Of a stretch of 64,000 nt of DNA, positions 43,088 to 50,882 are shown one piece after another (the first letter of the stretch is position 1; every line of letters begins with the position of its first letter). The translations under genes and the position numbers were made by a program. The notes below the pieces were generated by a model. It saw only the letters and a program-made list of their open reading frames with translations, had not been told where the DNA came from and ran no database searches. The stretch covers positions 1 to 64,000 of the forward strand of contig JAKSTG010000010.1 of the NCBI GenBank assembly GCA_024402695.1, written 5' to 3'. Origin of the DNA: Treponema sp. GTDB taxonomy: Bacteria; Spirochaetota; Spirochaetia; Treponematales; Treponemataceae.

Positions 43088-43135
43088 AAGCGTTCCCTGG
43101 CGATAAATATTGCCTGTAGGGAACGCTTTTTTTTT
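43088..43135 (+). terminator. Rho-independent terminator
   Basis: AAGCGTTCCCT (43088-43098) pairs with AGGGAACGCTT (43118-43128) around an inner GGC/GCC stem, followed by a T-run. The T-run lies where the -35 box of the next promoter should be. Confidence 0.92.
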
Positions 43136-43149
43136 ACTCTTTTTTCTGT

Positions 43150-43155
43150 TAAAAT
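43150..43155 (+). promoter_or_regulatory. -10 box of the channel operon, leaderless-type
   Basis: TAAAAT ends 6 bases before the ATG at 43162. The -35 region is only a T-run. There is no Shine-Dalgarno sequence. Confidence 0.4.
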
Positions 43156-43161
43156 TACTCC

Positions 43162-44328
43162 ATGTCAAAAAAGTCCAAAAAGCAGAAATGGAGTTTCTGG
43201 CGAAAAGTCAGAAAGAATATTAAATATTCCCTCAAAAATCCGTTCACTTATATATTTATACTCATTGTACTTTTACTTGTGGCAGCTACTATTGTTGTTG
43301 GAAACACAGAACCTTATCATCCTGACGGGGAAGTGACCAACTGGAAGGATGCAATCTGGCATTCCATTGTTGCTGTTGTAGCCGCCTATTACGATTATTA
43401 CATGAAAACCGTTCCAGGCCGTCTGGCATCTCTTGTCTTGCTTCTGGTAGGTATGGCCTTCTGGACAATTGTACTTGGTAAGATTACATCCGGCATTATG
43501 GCCGTTCAGTCAAAAAATAATAAGGGGTTGAAAAAATATAGACGTATGAAAGGACACTTTTTACTTTGTGGCTGGAGACCCGGCTTTGAAAAAATTCTTG
43601 ATGCAGTAATGGTTCAGAATCCTGATATATCACCTGATATGATCGTTCTGGTAAACAATGCTCCTTCTGAACAGATGGGGATTCTCAGATCTGATTCTCG
43701 TTTCCAGGAAGTAAAATATATTTCCGGAGATTTTTCAGATGAAGACGTTCTGAAACGTGCTTTTATTCATACAGCACAGAGAGCCCTTGTAATTGCCGAT
43801 TATTCTGCCGGTTCTGATATTTCTGATATGGAAGTTGATTCAAGAACTGTTCTTTCGGTTCTTACAATGAAAAACCTGAACAAGGATGTTTACATTTCAG
43901 CTGAACTTTTGAACGAAAAATTCGAAAATCAGCTTCGCATGGCAAATGTAGATGAACTGATTCTTACACAGGATTATGAACACAGTCTTCTTGCCACTGC
44001 ATCCAGCGGACTTGGATACAGCAATGTAATCAAAGCCCTTATCAGTGATAATGCAGATTCGGGAATCATCATAGAGGACATTCCTAAAAACTATATTGAA
44101 AAAACTTATGGTGAACTTGCTGTTTATTATGACAGCGATGAAAATGATGGTGATGTTCTGATTGGACTTCTTCTGAATACAGGAAAATTTCGCCAGGGCA
44201 AAAACTCTGAAGAGGAAGATAAGCTTAAAGCCAATGAACCTCTTCTTACACCTTCTGATGACTTTGTAGTTCCAAAATATGCCAAGGCTGTTGTAATCAG
44301 AACTAATACTGAAGGAACGGATGAATAA
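43162..44328 (+). CDS. Channel subunit A: two-helix pore with CASTOR/POLLUX-like RCK domain
   Basis: 388 residues. A basic N-terminus, TM1 (about 28-47), a pore helix (KDAIWHSIVAV) and TM2 (about 89-110) give the plan of a two-helix potassium channel. The filter position, however, reads VAAYYD (about 73-78) where K+ channels have TVGYGD. The cytoplasmic part starts GHFLLCGWRPGFEKIL, the same CGWR turn I remember from the plant and bacterial CASTOR/POLLUX family, and continues as an RCK (TrkA-N-like) domain with GDFSDEDVLKRA. Its stop overlaps the ATG of the paralogous next gene (TAATG), so the two subunits should be made together, probably as a heteromer. The ion is unknown. Confidence 0.78.
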   Translation: MSKKSKKQKWSFWRKVRKNIKYSLKNPFTYIFILIVLLLVAATIVVGNTEPYHPDGEVTNWKDAIWHSIVAVVAAYYDYYMKTVPGRLASLVLLLVGMAFWTIVLGKITSGIMAVQSKNNKGLKKYRRMKGHFLLCGWRPGFEKILDAVMVQNPDISPDMIVLVNNAPSEQMGILRSDSRFQEVKYISGDFSDEDVLKRAFIHTAQRALVIADYSAGSDISDMEVDSRTVLSVLTMKNLNKDVYISAELLNEKFENQLRMANVDELILTQDYEHSLLATASSGLGYSNVIKALISDNADSGIIIEDIPKNYIEKTYGELAVYYDSDENDGDVLIGLLLNTGKFRQGKNSEEEDKLKANEPLLTPSDDFVVPKYAKAVVIRTNTEGTDE

Positions 44329-45524
44329 TGAACAATAAAAAGAAAAAGCAGGGGGCAGCGATAAGGTCAGACTTCAACCGAAGAATGAGAACCATTTTCA
44401 GAAATCCCATGGTTCTTGGTTACATTTCTCTGGTTATTTTTATCTATGGCCTTCTTGCTGTTGTTTACACCTTTGAAACCCAGACTGGAAGCGGCATTAC
44501 AACAAAGATGGACACTTTCTGGTTCATGTGTGTAGCTGTCTGTGCAGGTTATTTTGAATTCGTATGTGAATCTTATCCGGGACGCGCTGCGGCCATTACA
44601 CTTCTTATTATCGGAACTATGGTGTTTGCTTACATAAGAGGTCAGGTTGCTTCGGTTTTTGTAGATATGGCAGAAAAGAAAAATAAAGGATTGAATAAGT
44701 TGAAAAATATGGAAGGACATTTTATTTTGTGCGGGTGGAGACCCGGTTTTGAAAAGATTCTTGAAACAGTTCTGGAATCAAATCCTGATATTACTCCTGA
44801 TATGATTGTTCTTGTAAACGAAGCTCCACTGGAACAGATTGAAGCTCTTCGTGATGATGTTCGTTTTAAGGAAGTGAATTATGTAGCCGGTGATTTTACA
44901 GATGAATCAACTTTGAAAAGAGCCTATATTCAGACTGCTGCCCGTGCTATGGTAATTCGTGACCAGTCTAAAAAATATTCTGAACTGGAAATCGACTCAC
45001 GTACTGTTCTTGCGGTTCTTACAATGGAAAACCTGAATCGCGGTATTTATGTTGTAGCAGAACTTCAGAGCGCCAAGTTTGAAAAACATCTCCGCATGGC
45101 CCATTGTGATGAAATAATCCTTACACAGGATTATGAACGCAGTCTTCTTGCAACTGCTTCAAGTGGAGCCGGGTATTCAAGCGTAATCAAGAGCCTTATC
45201 AGTGACGATGCAGATTCAGGAATCCTCATTTTTGATATTCCGAAAGAATTCGTTGGAAAAACTTTCAGTGACCTTCGTAAGGCAGAAATGGCCAATCGGA
45301 AGGAAAAAGGTGTTCTTGTAGGACTTCTTTTGAACAGTGGTAACTTCCATCAGCGCCGTAAGGAAGCTCTTCGTGAAGCTCAGAAAAACCCTGATATAAA
45401 TACAATCATTTCAAATCTTCAGAAAGTAAAGAAACTTAAGAGTAATGAACCGGTTCTTGCTCCTAAAGGAGATTATGTGATTCCCAAAAATGCCAGAGCA
45501 ATCTTTGTTCGTGGTAAGAATTAG
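44328..45524 (+). CDS. Channel subunit B: paralogue with different pore
   Basis: 398 residues, the tandem paralogue of the preceding gene: TM1 (about 29-48), a pore helix (DTFWFMCVAV), a filter position reading CAGYFE (about 72-77), TM2 (about 86-108), then GHFILCGWRPGFEKIL and an RCK domain nearly parallel to subunit A (ILTQDYERSLLATASSGAGYSSVIKSLISDDADSGI). The second filter glycine is replaced by an aromatic residue in both subunits (Tyr in A, Phe in B). The pore lining differs while the regulatory part is well conserved, which fits an A/B heteromer. It is coupled to the neighbours on both sides. Confidence 0.78.
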   Translation: MNNKKKKQGAAIRSDFNRRMRTIFRNPMVLGYISLVIFIYGLLAVVYTFETQTGSGITTKMDTFWFMCVAVCAGYFEFVCESYPGRAAAITLLIIGTMVFAYIRGQVASVFVDMAEKKNKGLNKLKNMEGHFILCGWRPGFEKILETVLESNPDITPDMIVLVNEAPLEQIEALRDDVRFKEVNYVAGDFTDESTLKRAYIQTAARAMVIRDQSKKYSELEIDSRTVLAVLTMENLNRGIYVVAELQSAKFEKHLRMAHCDEIILTQDYERSLLATASSGAGYSSVIKSLISDDADSGILIFDIPKEFVGKTFSDLRKAEMANRKEKGVLVGLLLNSGNFHQRRKEALREAQKNPDINTIISNLQKVKKLKSNEPVLAPKGDYVIPKNARAIFVRGKN

Positions 45525-45536
45525 GAGGTAAGAAAT

Positions 45537-46058
45537 ATGGATAATAAAGCATTTGATGATATTCTTCCTAAACTGGTAAACATTGCTCTTTTTAAGGATT
45601 TCGATCCGAAAAATGAAAGGGACCGCAGTGTTCTTAAAGTAGTTTACGAGAACCTTGTTGTTCGCCTTTATAAAAAAGGTGAAGTAATTATTAAAGAAGG
45701 GGACACTGGAGATGAATTCTATATCCTGACTGATGGGGGAGTTCATGTTTCCCGTCTTACTCCGGCAGGCGACGTAATTGCCCTGGCGGATCTGGATTCT
45801 TCAATGAACATTTTTTTTGGCGAAACAGCCCTTATCAGTAATGACACAAGAAACGCAACTGTAACTGCCAGAACAGACTGCAGAATCCTGGTTCTTTCTT
45901 CAAAGAAGTTCCATGAAATCTGTAAGACAGAACCTGTATTGGGGTACAGAGTTCTTTCAGTGCTTGCAAACCGCATGGCACAGACAATCAGAAACGTAAA
46001 CCGAGACAAGGCTACTTTGTATGAAGCCCTGTTCAATGAAATTTCTGAAGTAGAATAG
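45537..46058 (+). CDS. Stand-alone cyclic-nucleotide-binding protein
   Basis: 173 residues behind a TTAGGAGG site. It is a single CRP/CNBD-type beta-roll (about 35-150): YKKGEVIIKEGDTGDEFYIL, then the phosphate-binding cassette FFGETALISNDTRNATV, which keeps the Gly-Glu and the Arg that hold the cyclic phosphate. The C-terminal helix continues to residue 173, but there is no helix-turn-helix, so it is not a CRP-type transcription factor. Being third in an operon with two channel subunits, it is a natural candidate for the ligand-sensing part of a split cyclic-nucleotide-gated channel. That is inference from gene context. Confidence 0.82.
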   Translation: MDNKAFDDILPKLVNIALFKDFDPKNERDRSVLKVVYENLVVRLYKKGEVIIKEGDTGDEFYILTDGGVHVSRLTPAGDVIALADLDSSMNIFFGETALISNDTRNATVTARTDCRILVLSSKKFHEICKTEPVLGYRVLSVLANRMAQTIRNVNRDKATLYEALFNEISEVE

Positions 46059-46090
46059 TTTTATTTATTCGCAAACCATAAAAAGTTGCA

Positions 46091-46180
46091 GCATATTTGA
46101 CAGCAAATAAAAAAAAGAGCCATCCAACTTTGGATGGCTCAATAATTAGAATTCAGTCTCTATTAGAGTACTGGTTTCAT
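46091..46180. repeat. Direct repeat copy 1: duplicated ilvC 3' end and terminator
   Basis: 90 bases that match 46416-46503 with two mismatches and a two-A length difference. On the minus strand the unit reads ATG-AAA-CCA-GTA-CTC-TAA (the last five codons and stop of ilvC) followed by the ilvC terminator hairpin (46117-46140). This copy is detached from the gene. Confidence 0.95.
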
Positions 46181-46415
46181 GCCAGGTTTATGCTTGAAAA
46201 TCAAACCTGGCAAACGCGTTTGTCAAGGCTTCAAGTGAACCGAAGGTGAACGTGCCTTGACGAATGCGTATAGCTGTCATAAGCGTGGCTGAACCGGCGC
46301 TTGTACGTCATGTGGAGTTTTGCCACGCTCTCAGTTTACTAGCGTAAACTGATTACCTGTTTTTGCTGGGCTCATAAAGATTCGCCCTTTGCTTCGCAAA
46401 TCGCAAAAACTTATG
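46181..46415. repeat. Hairpin-rich island between the two direct repeats
   Basis: 235 bases without a convincing gene and full of inverted repeats: GCCAGGTTT/AAACCTGGC (46181-46189 and 46203-46211), the 12-base palindrome CAAACGCGTTTG (46210-46221), GTCAAGGC/GCCTTGAC (46222-46229 and 46254-46261), AGCGTGGC/GCCACGCT (46282-46289 and 46322-46329) and CAGTTTAC/GTAAACTG (46332-46339 and 46344-46351). Five stems in a row point to a structured RNA or a folded single-strand DNA element. Confidence 0.75.
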
Positions 46416-46503
46416 GCATATATGACAGCAAATAAAAAAGAGCCATCCAACATTGGATGGCTCAATAATTAGAATTCAGTCTCTATTAGAGTACTGGTTT
46501 CAT
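46416..46503. repeat. Direct repeat copy 2: native ilvC 3' end and terminator
   Basis: 88 bases; the counterpart of 46091-46180. This copy is continuous with ilvC. Its hairpin GAGCCATCCAA/TTGGATGGCTC (46440-46463), with A's on the left, terminates minus-strand transcription. Confidence 0.95.
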
Positions 46504-47964
46504 TGCTGTCATATATGCGCGGAGCTTGCGTCCTACAACTTCGATTGGGTGGTTGCGGATTTCTGCGTTTACATTTACCAGTTCACCATTGTTTACAGCG
46601 CAGTCTTTAACATCAAGTCCTTTACCAATAACATCTGTGTGGAGTTTTGGCATAAGGTCTTTTGCCATCATTGGAGCTGCAACGCGAGCGAAGAGGTAGC
46701 ATCCGTATTCAGCTGTATCAGAAATAACTTTGTTCATTTCGTACAGACGTTTGCGGTCGATAAGGTTTGCAATAAGAGGAACTTCGTGGAGTGATTCGTA
46801 GTAAGCAGATTCTTCTTTGATACCAGCATCAACCATTGTTTCGAATGCAAGTTCACAACCAGCTTTAACCATAGCAACCATAAGAACACCTTTGTCAAAG
46901 TATTCCTGTTCTGTGATAACTTCGTCAGATTCTTTGTTGTTTTCGAAAGCAAGTTTACCTGTTTCTTCACGCCATGCCAGAAGGTTAGCATCTTTGTTTG
47001 CCCAGTCTTTCATCATTGTTGATGAGAATTCACCAGAGATGATGTCATCCATGTGTTTCTGGTAGAGTGGAGCCAGGAGAGCTTTGATTTCTTTTGAAAG
47101 TGCGTTAGCACGGATTTTTGCTGGGTTAGACAGACGGTCCATCATGTTTGTAATTCCACCCCATTTGAGGGCTTCTGTAATTACGTTCCAACCGTGCATA
47201 AGGAATTTTGTAGCATATTCAGGTGAAATGCCTTCTTCAATCATTTTGTCGTAACATACGATTGTACCGGCCTGGAGCATACCACAGAGGATTGTCTGTT
47301 CGCCCATAAGGTCAGATTTAACTTCTGCAACGAAGTCTGATTCAAGAACACCAGCTTTTGAACCACCCATACCTACAGCCAGAGCTTTAGCGTATGCCCA
47401 TCCTTTTCCTTCTGGGTCATTTTCTGGGTGAACGGCGATAAGATCAGGAACTCCGAATCCGCGTTCATATTCGTGCCAAACTTCTGTACCTGGTCCTTTA
47501 GGAGCACACATTACAACTGTGATGTCCTTGCGGATCTGCATTCCTTCTTCGATCATGTTGAATCCATGAGAGTACCAGAGAGCAGAGTTCTGTTTCATGT
47601 GTTTCATAACTTCTGTAATAACAGGAGTGTGCTGCTTGTCTGGAGTAAGGTTTCCAACAAGGTCAGCAGTTGGGATCATTTCTTCGTATGTTCCGCATTT
47701 GAAACCGTTTTCTGTAGCATTTTTCCATGACTGGCGTTTTTCTGTAATAGCAGATTCACGGAGTGCATAAGATACATCCAGACCTGCAGCGCGCAGACAC
47801 ATACCCTGGTTAAGACCCTGGGCACCACATCCTACGATAACGATTTTTTTGCCTTTAAGAGCGTTTACTCCATCAGCAAACTCTTCTTTAGCCATTGAGC
47901 GGCAGTGTCCAAGCTGAAGCTTAGCAACACGCCAAGGGATAGCGTTGAAATAGTTGTTTCCCAT
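46486..47964 (-). CDS. ilvC: Ketol-acid reductoisomerase, class II (long form)
   Basis: 492 residues; it makes the dihydroxy-acids of valine, leucine and isoleucine synthesis using NADPH and Mg2+. The start is the ATG at 47964 with GAGGTGT upstream; the sequence begins GNNYFN, like the E. coli enzyme (ANYFN). The Rossmann motif is [13 protein letters not shown]. Both knotted C-terminal domains are present ([18 protein letters not shown]; second copy [15 protein letters not shown] ... [17 protein letters not shown]), which marks class II. It is a single-gene unit. Its last codons and terminator are duplicated downstream around a hairpin-rich island. Confidence 0.98.
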   Translation of the reverse strand: MGNNYFNAIPWRVAKLQLGHCRSMAKEEFADGVNALKGKKIVIVGCGAQGLNQGMCLRAAGLDVSYALRESAITEKRQSWKNATENGFKCGTYEEMIPTADLVGNLTPDKQHTPVITEVMKHMKQNSALWYSHGFNMIEEGMQIRKDITVVMCAPKGPGTEVWHEYERGFGVPDLIAVHPENDPEGKGWAYAKALAVGMGGSKAGVLESDFVAEVKSDLMGEQTILCGMLQAGTIVCYDKMIEEGISPEYATKFLMHGWNVITEALKWGGITNMMDRLSNPAKIRANALSKEIKALLAPLYQKHMDDIISGEFSSTMMKDWANKDANLLAWREETGKLAFENNKESDEVITEQEYFDKGVLMVAMVKAGCELAFETMVDAGIKEESAYYESLHEVPLIANLIDRKRLYEMNKVISDTAEYGCYLFARVAAPMMAKDLMPKLHTDVIGKGLDVKDCAVNNGELVNVNAEIRNHPIEVVGRKLRAYMTAMKPVL

Positions 47965-48021
47965 TTGTTTACACCTCATATTTATTTGATTTTATTATTA
48001 GCATTTTAATACTATGTTTCC

Positions 48022-48050
48022 ATTATATAACATTAACAAAAATCTGACTA
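48022..48050 (-). promoter_or_regulatory. Promoter of ilvC
   Basis: On the minus strand, TAGTCA (48045-48050), a 17-base spacer and TATAAT (48022-48027), giving a leader of about 50 bases. An imperfect palindrome (ACTTTA...TAAAGT, about 48049-48067) overlaps the upstream side and might be an operator. I saw no leader peptide or riboswitch fold. Confidence 0.55.
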
Positions 48051-48107
48051 CTTTAATAATACTAAAGTTATTAAATATTTCTTAATTTTTGCCTGTTTAA
48101 CGGAGTT

Positions 48108-48527
48108 TTATTCCTTATTTTTGCATTTTATTTCCATCATGTCTTCGATTCCACGGTGAAGCAGGCGGCATATAGGTGTGTCCGGTGCTCTGTAATAAAC
48201 TTCTTTTCCGTCTCTGCGGCTTTCTATAAGGCCTGCGGTTTTTAGGAGCTTAAGGTGATGGCTTACAGCTGGACTGGACATTTCTACAATTGCTGAAATG
48301 TTTGCTACGCATTCTTCACAATGGCATAGAAGCCAGAATATTCTTAAACGGGAAAAATCATCCAAAAGTTTGAACATTTCTGCCAGAGTCTGAAAATCAT
48401 TTGTCTTTGAAAGAGTGTCCTTTATGAAAGGGACTATTTCCTGTTCACCATGATTGTGGGGCAGAGTTTTTTCATGTGAATGAGTTTGCAGATGATCGAT
48501 GTGATATTTTGGTTCGTCCTGTGACAT
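48108..48527 (-). CDS. ArsR/SmtB-family metal-sensing repressor
   Basis: 139 residues from the ATG at 48527, placed by the -10 box six bases upstream; a longer frame to 48557 would run into the -35. The N-terminal arm is His-rich (HIDHLQTHSHEKTLPHNH). The winged helix has LLCHCEECVANISAIVEMSSPAVSHHLKLLKTAGLIESRRDGKEVYY: a Cys-x-Cys-x-x-Cys cluster at the classical alpha-3 metal site and a standard recognition helix. It faces the HMA and P1B-ATPase genes across a shared regulatory region, so Zn(II), Cd(II) or Pb(II) should release it from DNA. Confidence 0.93.
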   Translation of the reverse strand: MSQDEPKYHIDHLQTHSHEKTLPHNHGEQEIVPFIKDTLSKTNDFQTLAEMFKLLDDFSRLRIFWLLCHCEECVANISAIVEMSSPAVSHHLKLLKTAGLIESRRDGKEVYYRAPDTPICRLLHRGIEDMMEIKCKNKE

Positions 48528-48533
48528 AAGTAA

Positions 48534-48562
48534 ATAATACTGTAAAAACCTTGACAAATCAA
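48534..48562 (-). promoter_or_regulatory. Leaderless-type promoter of the ArsR gene
   Basis: On the minus strand, TTGATT (48557-48562), a 17-base spacer and TATTAT (48534-48539), ending 6 bases before the ATG at 48527. Confidence 0.6.
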
Positions 48563-48579
48563 ACGATTAAACATATATT
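48551..48579 (+). promoter_or_regulatory. Promoter of the HMA/P1B-ATPase genes
   Basis: A perfect TTGACA (48551-48556), a 17-base spacer and TATATT (48574-48579). The first operator overlaps the spacer and -10 box and also borders the -35 of the divergent ArsR promoter, so one bound repressor could block both. Confidence 0.75.
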
Positions 48580-48608
48580 TAATTGTATGATTAAACAAAC
48601 GTTTAATC
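48565..48608. promoter_or_regulatory. Two ArsR-type operators
   Basis: Operator 2 is a perfect inverted repeat, GATTAAAC-AAAC-GTTTAATC (48589-48608). Operator 1 (48565-48584) has the same arm length and spacing with two changed bases. Their centres are 24 bases apart. The spacing and position are as expected for two ArsR/SmtB dimers. Confidence 0.75.
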
Positions 48609-48622
48609 GTTGGAGGTATAAA

Positions 48623-48841
48623 ATGAAAAAGACATATAAGATTGAAGTAGACTGCGCCGCATGTGCACAGAAAGTTGAAGACGCTGCAAAAAAAGTAGAA
48701 GGAGTTACTTCTCTTACAGTAAACTTCATGACTCAGAAAATGATCGTGGAGATGGCTGATGATGCAGATGAAAAGAAAATCATGAAAGCTGTAGAAAAAG
48801 CCGGACAGAAAGTAGAAGACGATTTCGAAATTGAATACTAG
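48623..48841 (+). CDS. Stand-alone HMA-domain metal chaperone
   Basis: A 72-residue ferredoxin-like HMA protein from the ATG at 48623 behind a TGGAGG site. The metal motif is D-C-A-A-C (Cys11, Cys14), and the acidic residues just before and at the C-terminus (DDFEIEY) suit divalent Zn/Cd more than Cu(I). It takes the place of the N-terminal HMA domain that the adjacent ATPase lacks, and probably passes metal to it in trans. Confidence 0.9.
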   Translation: MKKTYKIEVDCAACAQKVEDAAKKVEGVTSLTVNFMTQKMIVEMADDADEKKIMKAVEKAGQKVEDDFEIEY

Positions 48842-48878
48842 TTTTCATTATTGATTTTTTTCTTTCAGGAGGAAAACC

Positions 48879-50807
48879 ATGACAAAGAAACAGAGAAAAG
48901 TATTAACACGGATTATTATTGCATCGGTATTGTTTGTTTTTCTGAATGTAATTGATAACGTGCTGGCAAGCGGAGGTTTACGTAGTCAGCTTTGGTATAA
49001 GATTGTACTTATCAGTATTTATGCAGTGGCTTATCTTGTAATTGGATATGACATTCTGAAAAAAGCATTCAAGGGAATTACCAAAGGTCAGGTTTTTGAT
49101 GAGAACTTCCTTATGGCGGTAGCCACATTGGGGGCCATCGGCTGTACATTTTATAATACCGCTGCTCTTGGAAGTACTGATTTTGATTTCAATGAAGCGG
49201 TTGCGGTAATGCTTTTTTATCAGATCGGTGAACTGTTCCAGAGCGTTGCAGTAGGGAAGAGCCGTAAGAGCATCACTGCCCTTATGGATATTCGTCCCGA
49301 TTACGCAAATATTGAAAAAGATGGAAAACTGGTTCAGGTTGATCCTGAAGAAGTTGCTCCTGGATCAGTTATTATTGTTCAGCCGGGAGAAAGAGTTCCT
49401 CTTGATGGGGAAATAATCGAAGGGAATTCTACACTTAATACAAGTGCCCTTACAGGCGAAAGTCTTCCTCGGGAAGTTTCTGTAAGTGATGAAGTAATTT
49501 CAGGTTGTATAAACATGACAGGAGTTCTGAAAATCAGAACCAGCAGAGCTTTCGGTGAATCTACAGTTTCTAAAATCCTTACACTGGTTGAAGAATCAAG
49601 TTCACGAAAATCAAAATCAGAAAACTTCATTTCAAAGTTTGCCCGTGTGTACACTCCGGTTGTTTGTCTTGGCGCTCTGGTAATCGCAGTGCTTCCTCCT
49701 GTTGTGAATATGGTTACGGGAAACGCCGGCTTGTGGGCCCAGTGGATTTACCGTGCCCTTACATTCCTTGTAATCAGCTGTCCTTGCGCACTTGTAGTTA
49801 GTATTCCTCTTTCATTTTTTGCAGGCCTTGGAGCTGCAAGTAAAGAAGGGGTTCTGATTAAAGGTTCAAACTATCTGGAAACTCTTTCTCAGGTAAAGAC
49901 AATTGTTTTTGATAAGACAGGAACTCTTACAAAGGGTGTCTTTGAAGTAGTTGGAGTTCACCATAATAAAGTTGAAAATGAAAAGCTTCTGGAATACGCC
50001 GCCCTTGCAGAATGCGGTTCCAGCCATCCTGTGGCACAAAGCCTGAAATCAGCTTACGGAAAAGAAATTGACCGTAACAGGGTGTCAGAAATAAAAGAGA
50101 TTTCCGGTCATGGTATTACAGCCAAAGTGGATGGTGTTGAAGTTGCTTTTGGTAACGGAAAGCTTATGGAAAATCTTAATATCGGATATGTTCCATGTTC
50201 TCACACAGGAACTGTTATTCACGGTGCAATCAATGGTGAATATGCCGGCCACATCCTCATCAGTGATGTTATCAAACCTGAAGCAAAAGAGGCTGTGGCA
50301 ACTCTTAAGGAAGCTGGAGTACGTAAAACAGTAATGCTCACAGGGGATGCAAAAGCGGTTGCAGAAAAGGTTGGGCAGGAACTGGGCCTTTCGGAAGTTC
50401 ATTCAGAACTTCTGCCTCAGGATAAAGTGAGTCAGATTGAACGACTTCTTTCTGAACAGACTGAAGGAAAGCTTGCTTTTGTAGGTGACGGAATAAATGA
50501 TGCTCCTGTATTGAGCCGTGCTGATATCGGTATTGCAATGGGTGCTATGGGAAGTGATGCTGCCATTGAAGCTGCAGACATTGTTCTTATGGATGACAAT
50601 CCAGTTAAGATTGGACGGGGAATCAAAATCAGCCGCAAGTGTATCAGAATCGTATACGAAAACATTGTTTTCGCACTTGGCGTAAAATTGGCATGTCTTG
50701 CTCTTGGAGCCCTTGGCATTGCAAACATGTGGATTGCCATTTTTGCAGATGTTGGTGTAATGGTTCTTGCGGTTTTGAACGCAGTCCGTGCCTTGAAATG
50801 TAAATAA
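48879..50807 (+). CDS. P1B-type Zn/Cd/Pb-exporting ATPase
   Basis: 642 residues, a ZntA/CadA-type efflux pump in the inner membrane. It has the transport motif SCPCALV in TM6, the actuator TGES, phosphorylation DKTGTLTKG, the P1B HP signature SSHP and the nucleotide/hinge GDGINDAPVLSRADIGIAMG. TM8 has the Asp-x-Gly (ADVGVMV) typical of P1B-2 pumps for Zn2+, Cd2+ and Pb2+. It has no N-terminal HMA domain; the preceding small gene supplies one. It is controlled by the divergent ArsR protein and followed by a strong terminator. Confidence 0.95.
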   Translation: MTKKQRKVLTRIIIASVLFVFLNVIDNVLASGGLRSQLWYKIVLISIYAVAYLVIGYDILKKAFKGITKGQVFDENFLMAVATLGAIGCTFYNTAALGSTDFDFNEAVAVMLFYQIGELFQSVAVGKSRKSITALMDIRPDYANIEKDGKLVQVDPEEVAPGSVIIVQPGERVPLDGEIIEGNSTLNTSALTGESLPREVSVSDEVISGCINMTGVLKIRTSRAFGESTVSKILTLVEESSSRKSKSENFISKFARVYTPVVCLGALVIAVLPPVVNMVTGNAGLWAQWIYRALTFLVISCPCALVVSIPLSFFAGLGAASKEGVLIKGSNYLETLSQVKTIVFDKTGTLTKGVFEVVGVHHNKVENEKLLEYAALAECGSSHPVAQSLKSAYGKEIDRNRVSEIKEISGHGITAKVDGVEVAFGNGKLMENLNIGYVPCSHTGTVIHGAINGEYAGHILISDVIKPEAKEAVATLKEAGVRKTVMLTGDAKAVAEKVGQELGLSEVHSELLPQDKVSQIERLLSEQTEGKLAFVGDGINDAPVLSRADIGIAMGAMGSDAAIEAADIVLMDDNPVKIGRGIKISRKCIRIVYENIVFALGVKLACLALGALGIANMWIAIFADVGVMVLAVLNAVRALKCK

Positions 50808-50826
50808 GGCTTAAGTATATCTTTCA

Positions 50827-50854
50827 AAAGACGCCGCCCGGCGTCTTTTTTTTT
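50827..50854 (+). terminator. Rho-independent terminator
   Basis: AAAGACGCCG and its exact complement CGGCGTCTTT around a short CC-rich loop, with a T-run. The T-run overlaps the -35 region of the next gene's promoter. Confidence 0.92.
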
Positions 50855-50867
50855 AACTATCATCCTG

Positions 50868-50876
50868 TGATATAAT
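50868..50876 (+). promoter_or_regulatory. Extended -10 promoter, leaderless-type
   Basis: TGA-TATAAT (TG at 50868, TATAAT 50871-50876), ending 6 bases before the ATG at 50883. The extended TG element may replace a proper -35. GGAAG lies too close to the ATG to act as a ribosome site. Confidence 0.55.
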
Positions 50877-50882
50877 GGAAGT

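Noticed and set aside
46181..46415. Integron attC site(s)
   Set aside because: Treponemes can carry integrons and the region is a chain of hairpins, but I found no convincing pair of attC core sites (RYYYAAC/GTTRRRY), no cassette gene and no integrase.
46091..46503. CRISPR array or insertion sequence
   Set aside because: Only two long repeats, no regular spacers, no transposase or terminal inverted repeats.
46453..46794. Plus-strand frame of 113 codons across the ilvC end
   Set aside because: Antisense to ilvC with no initiation signal and a Cys/Phe/His-rich shadow composition.
47965..48107. Branched-chain amino-acid leader peptide or T-box before ilvC
   Set aside because: No run of Ile/Leu/Val codons in a short frame, and no T-box sequence or terminator/antiterminator pair was found.
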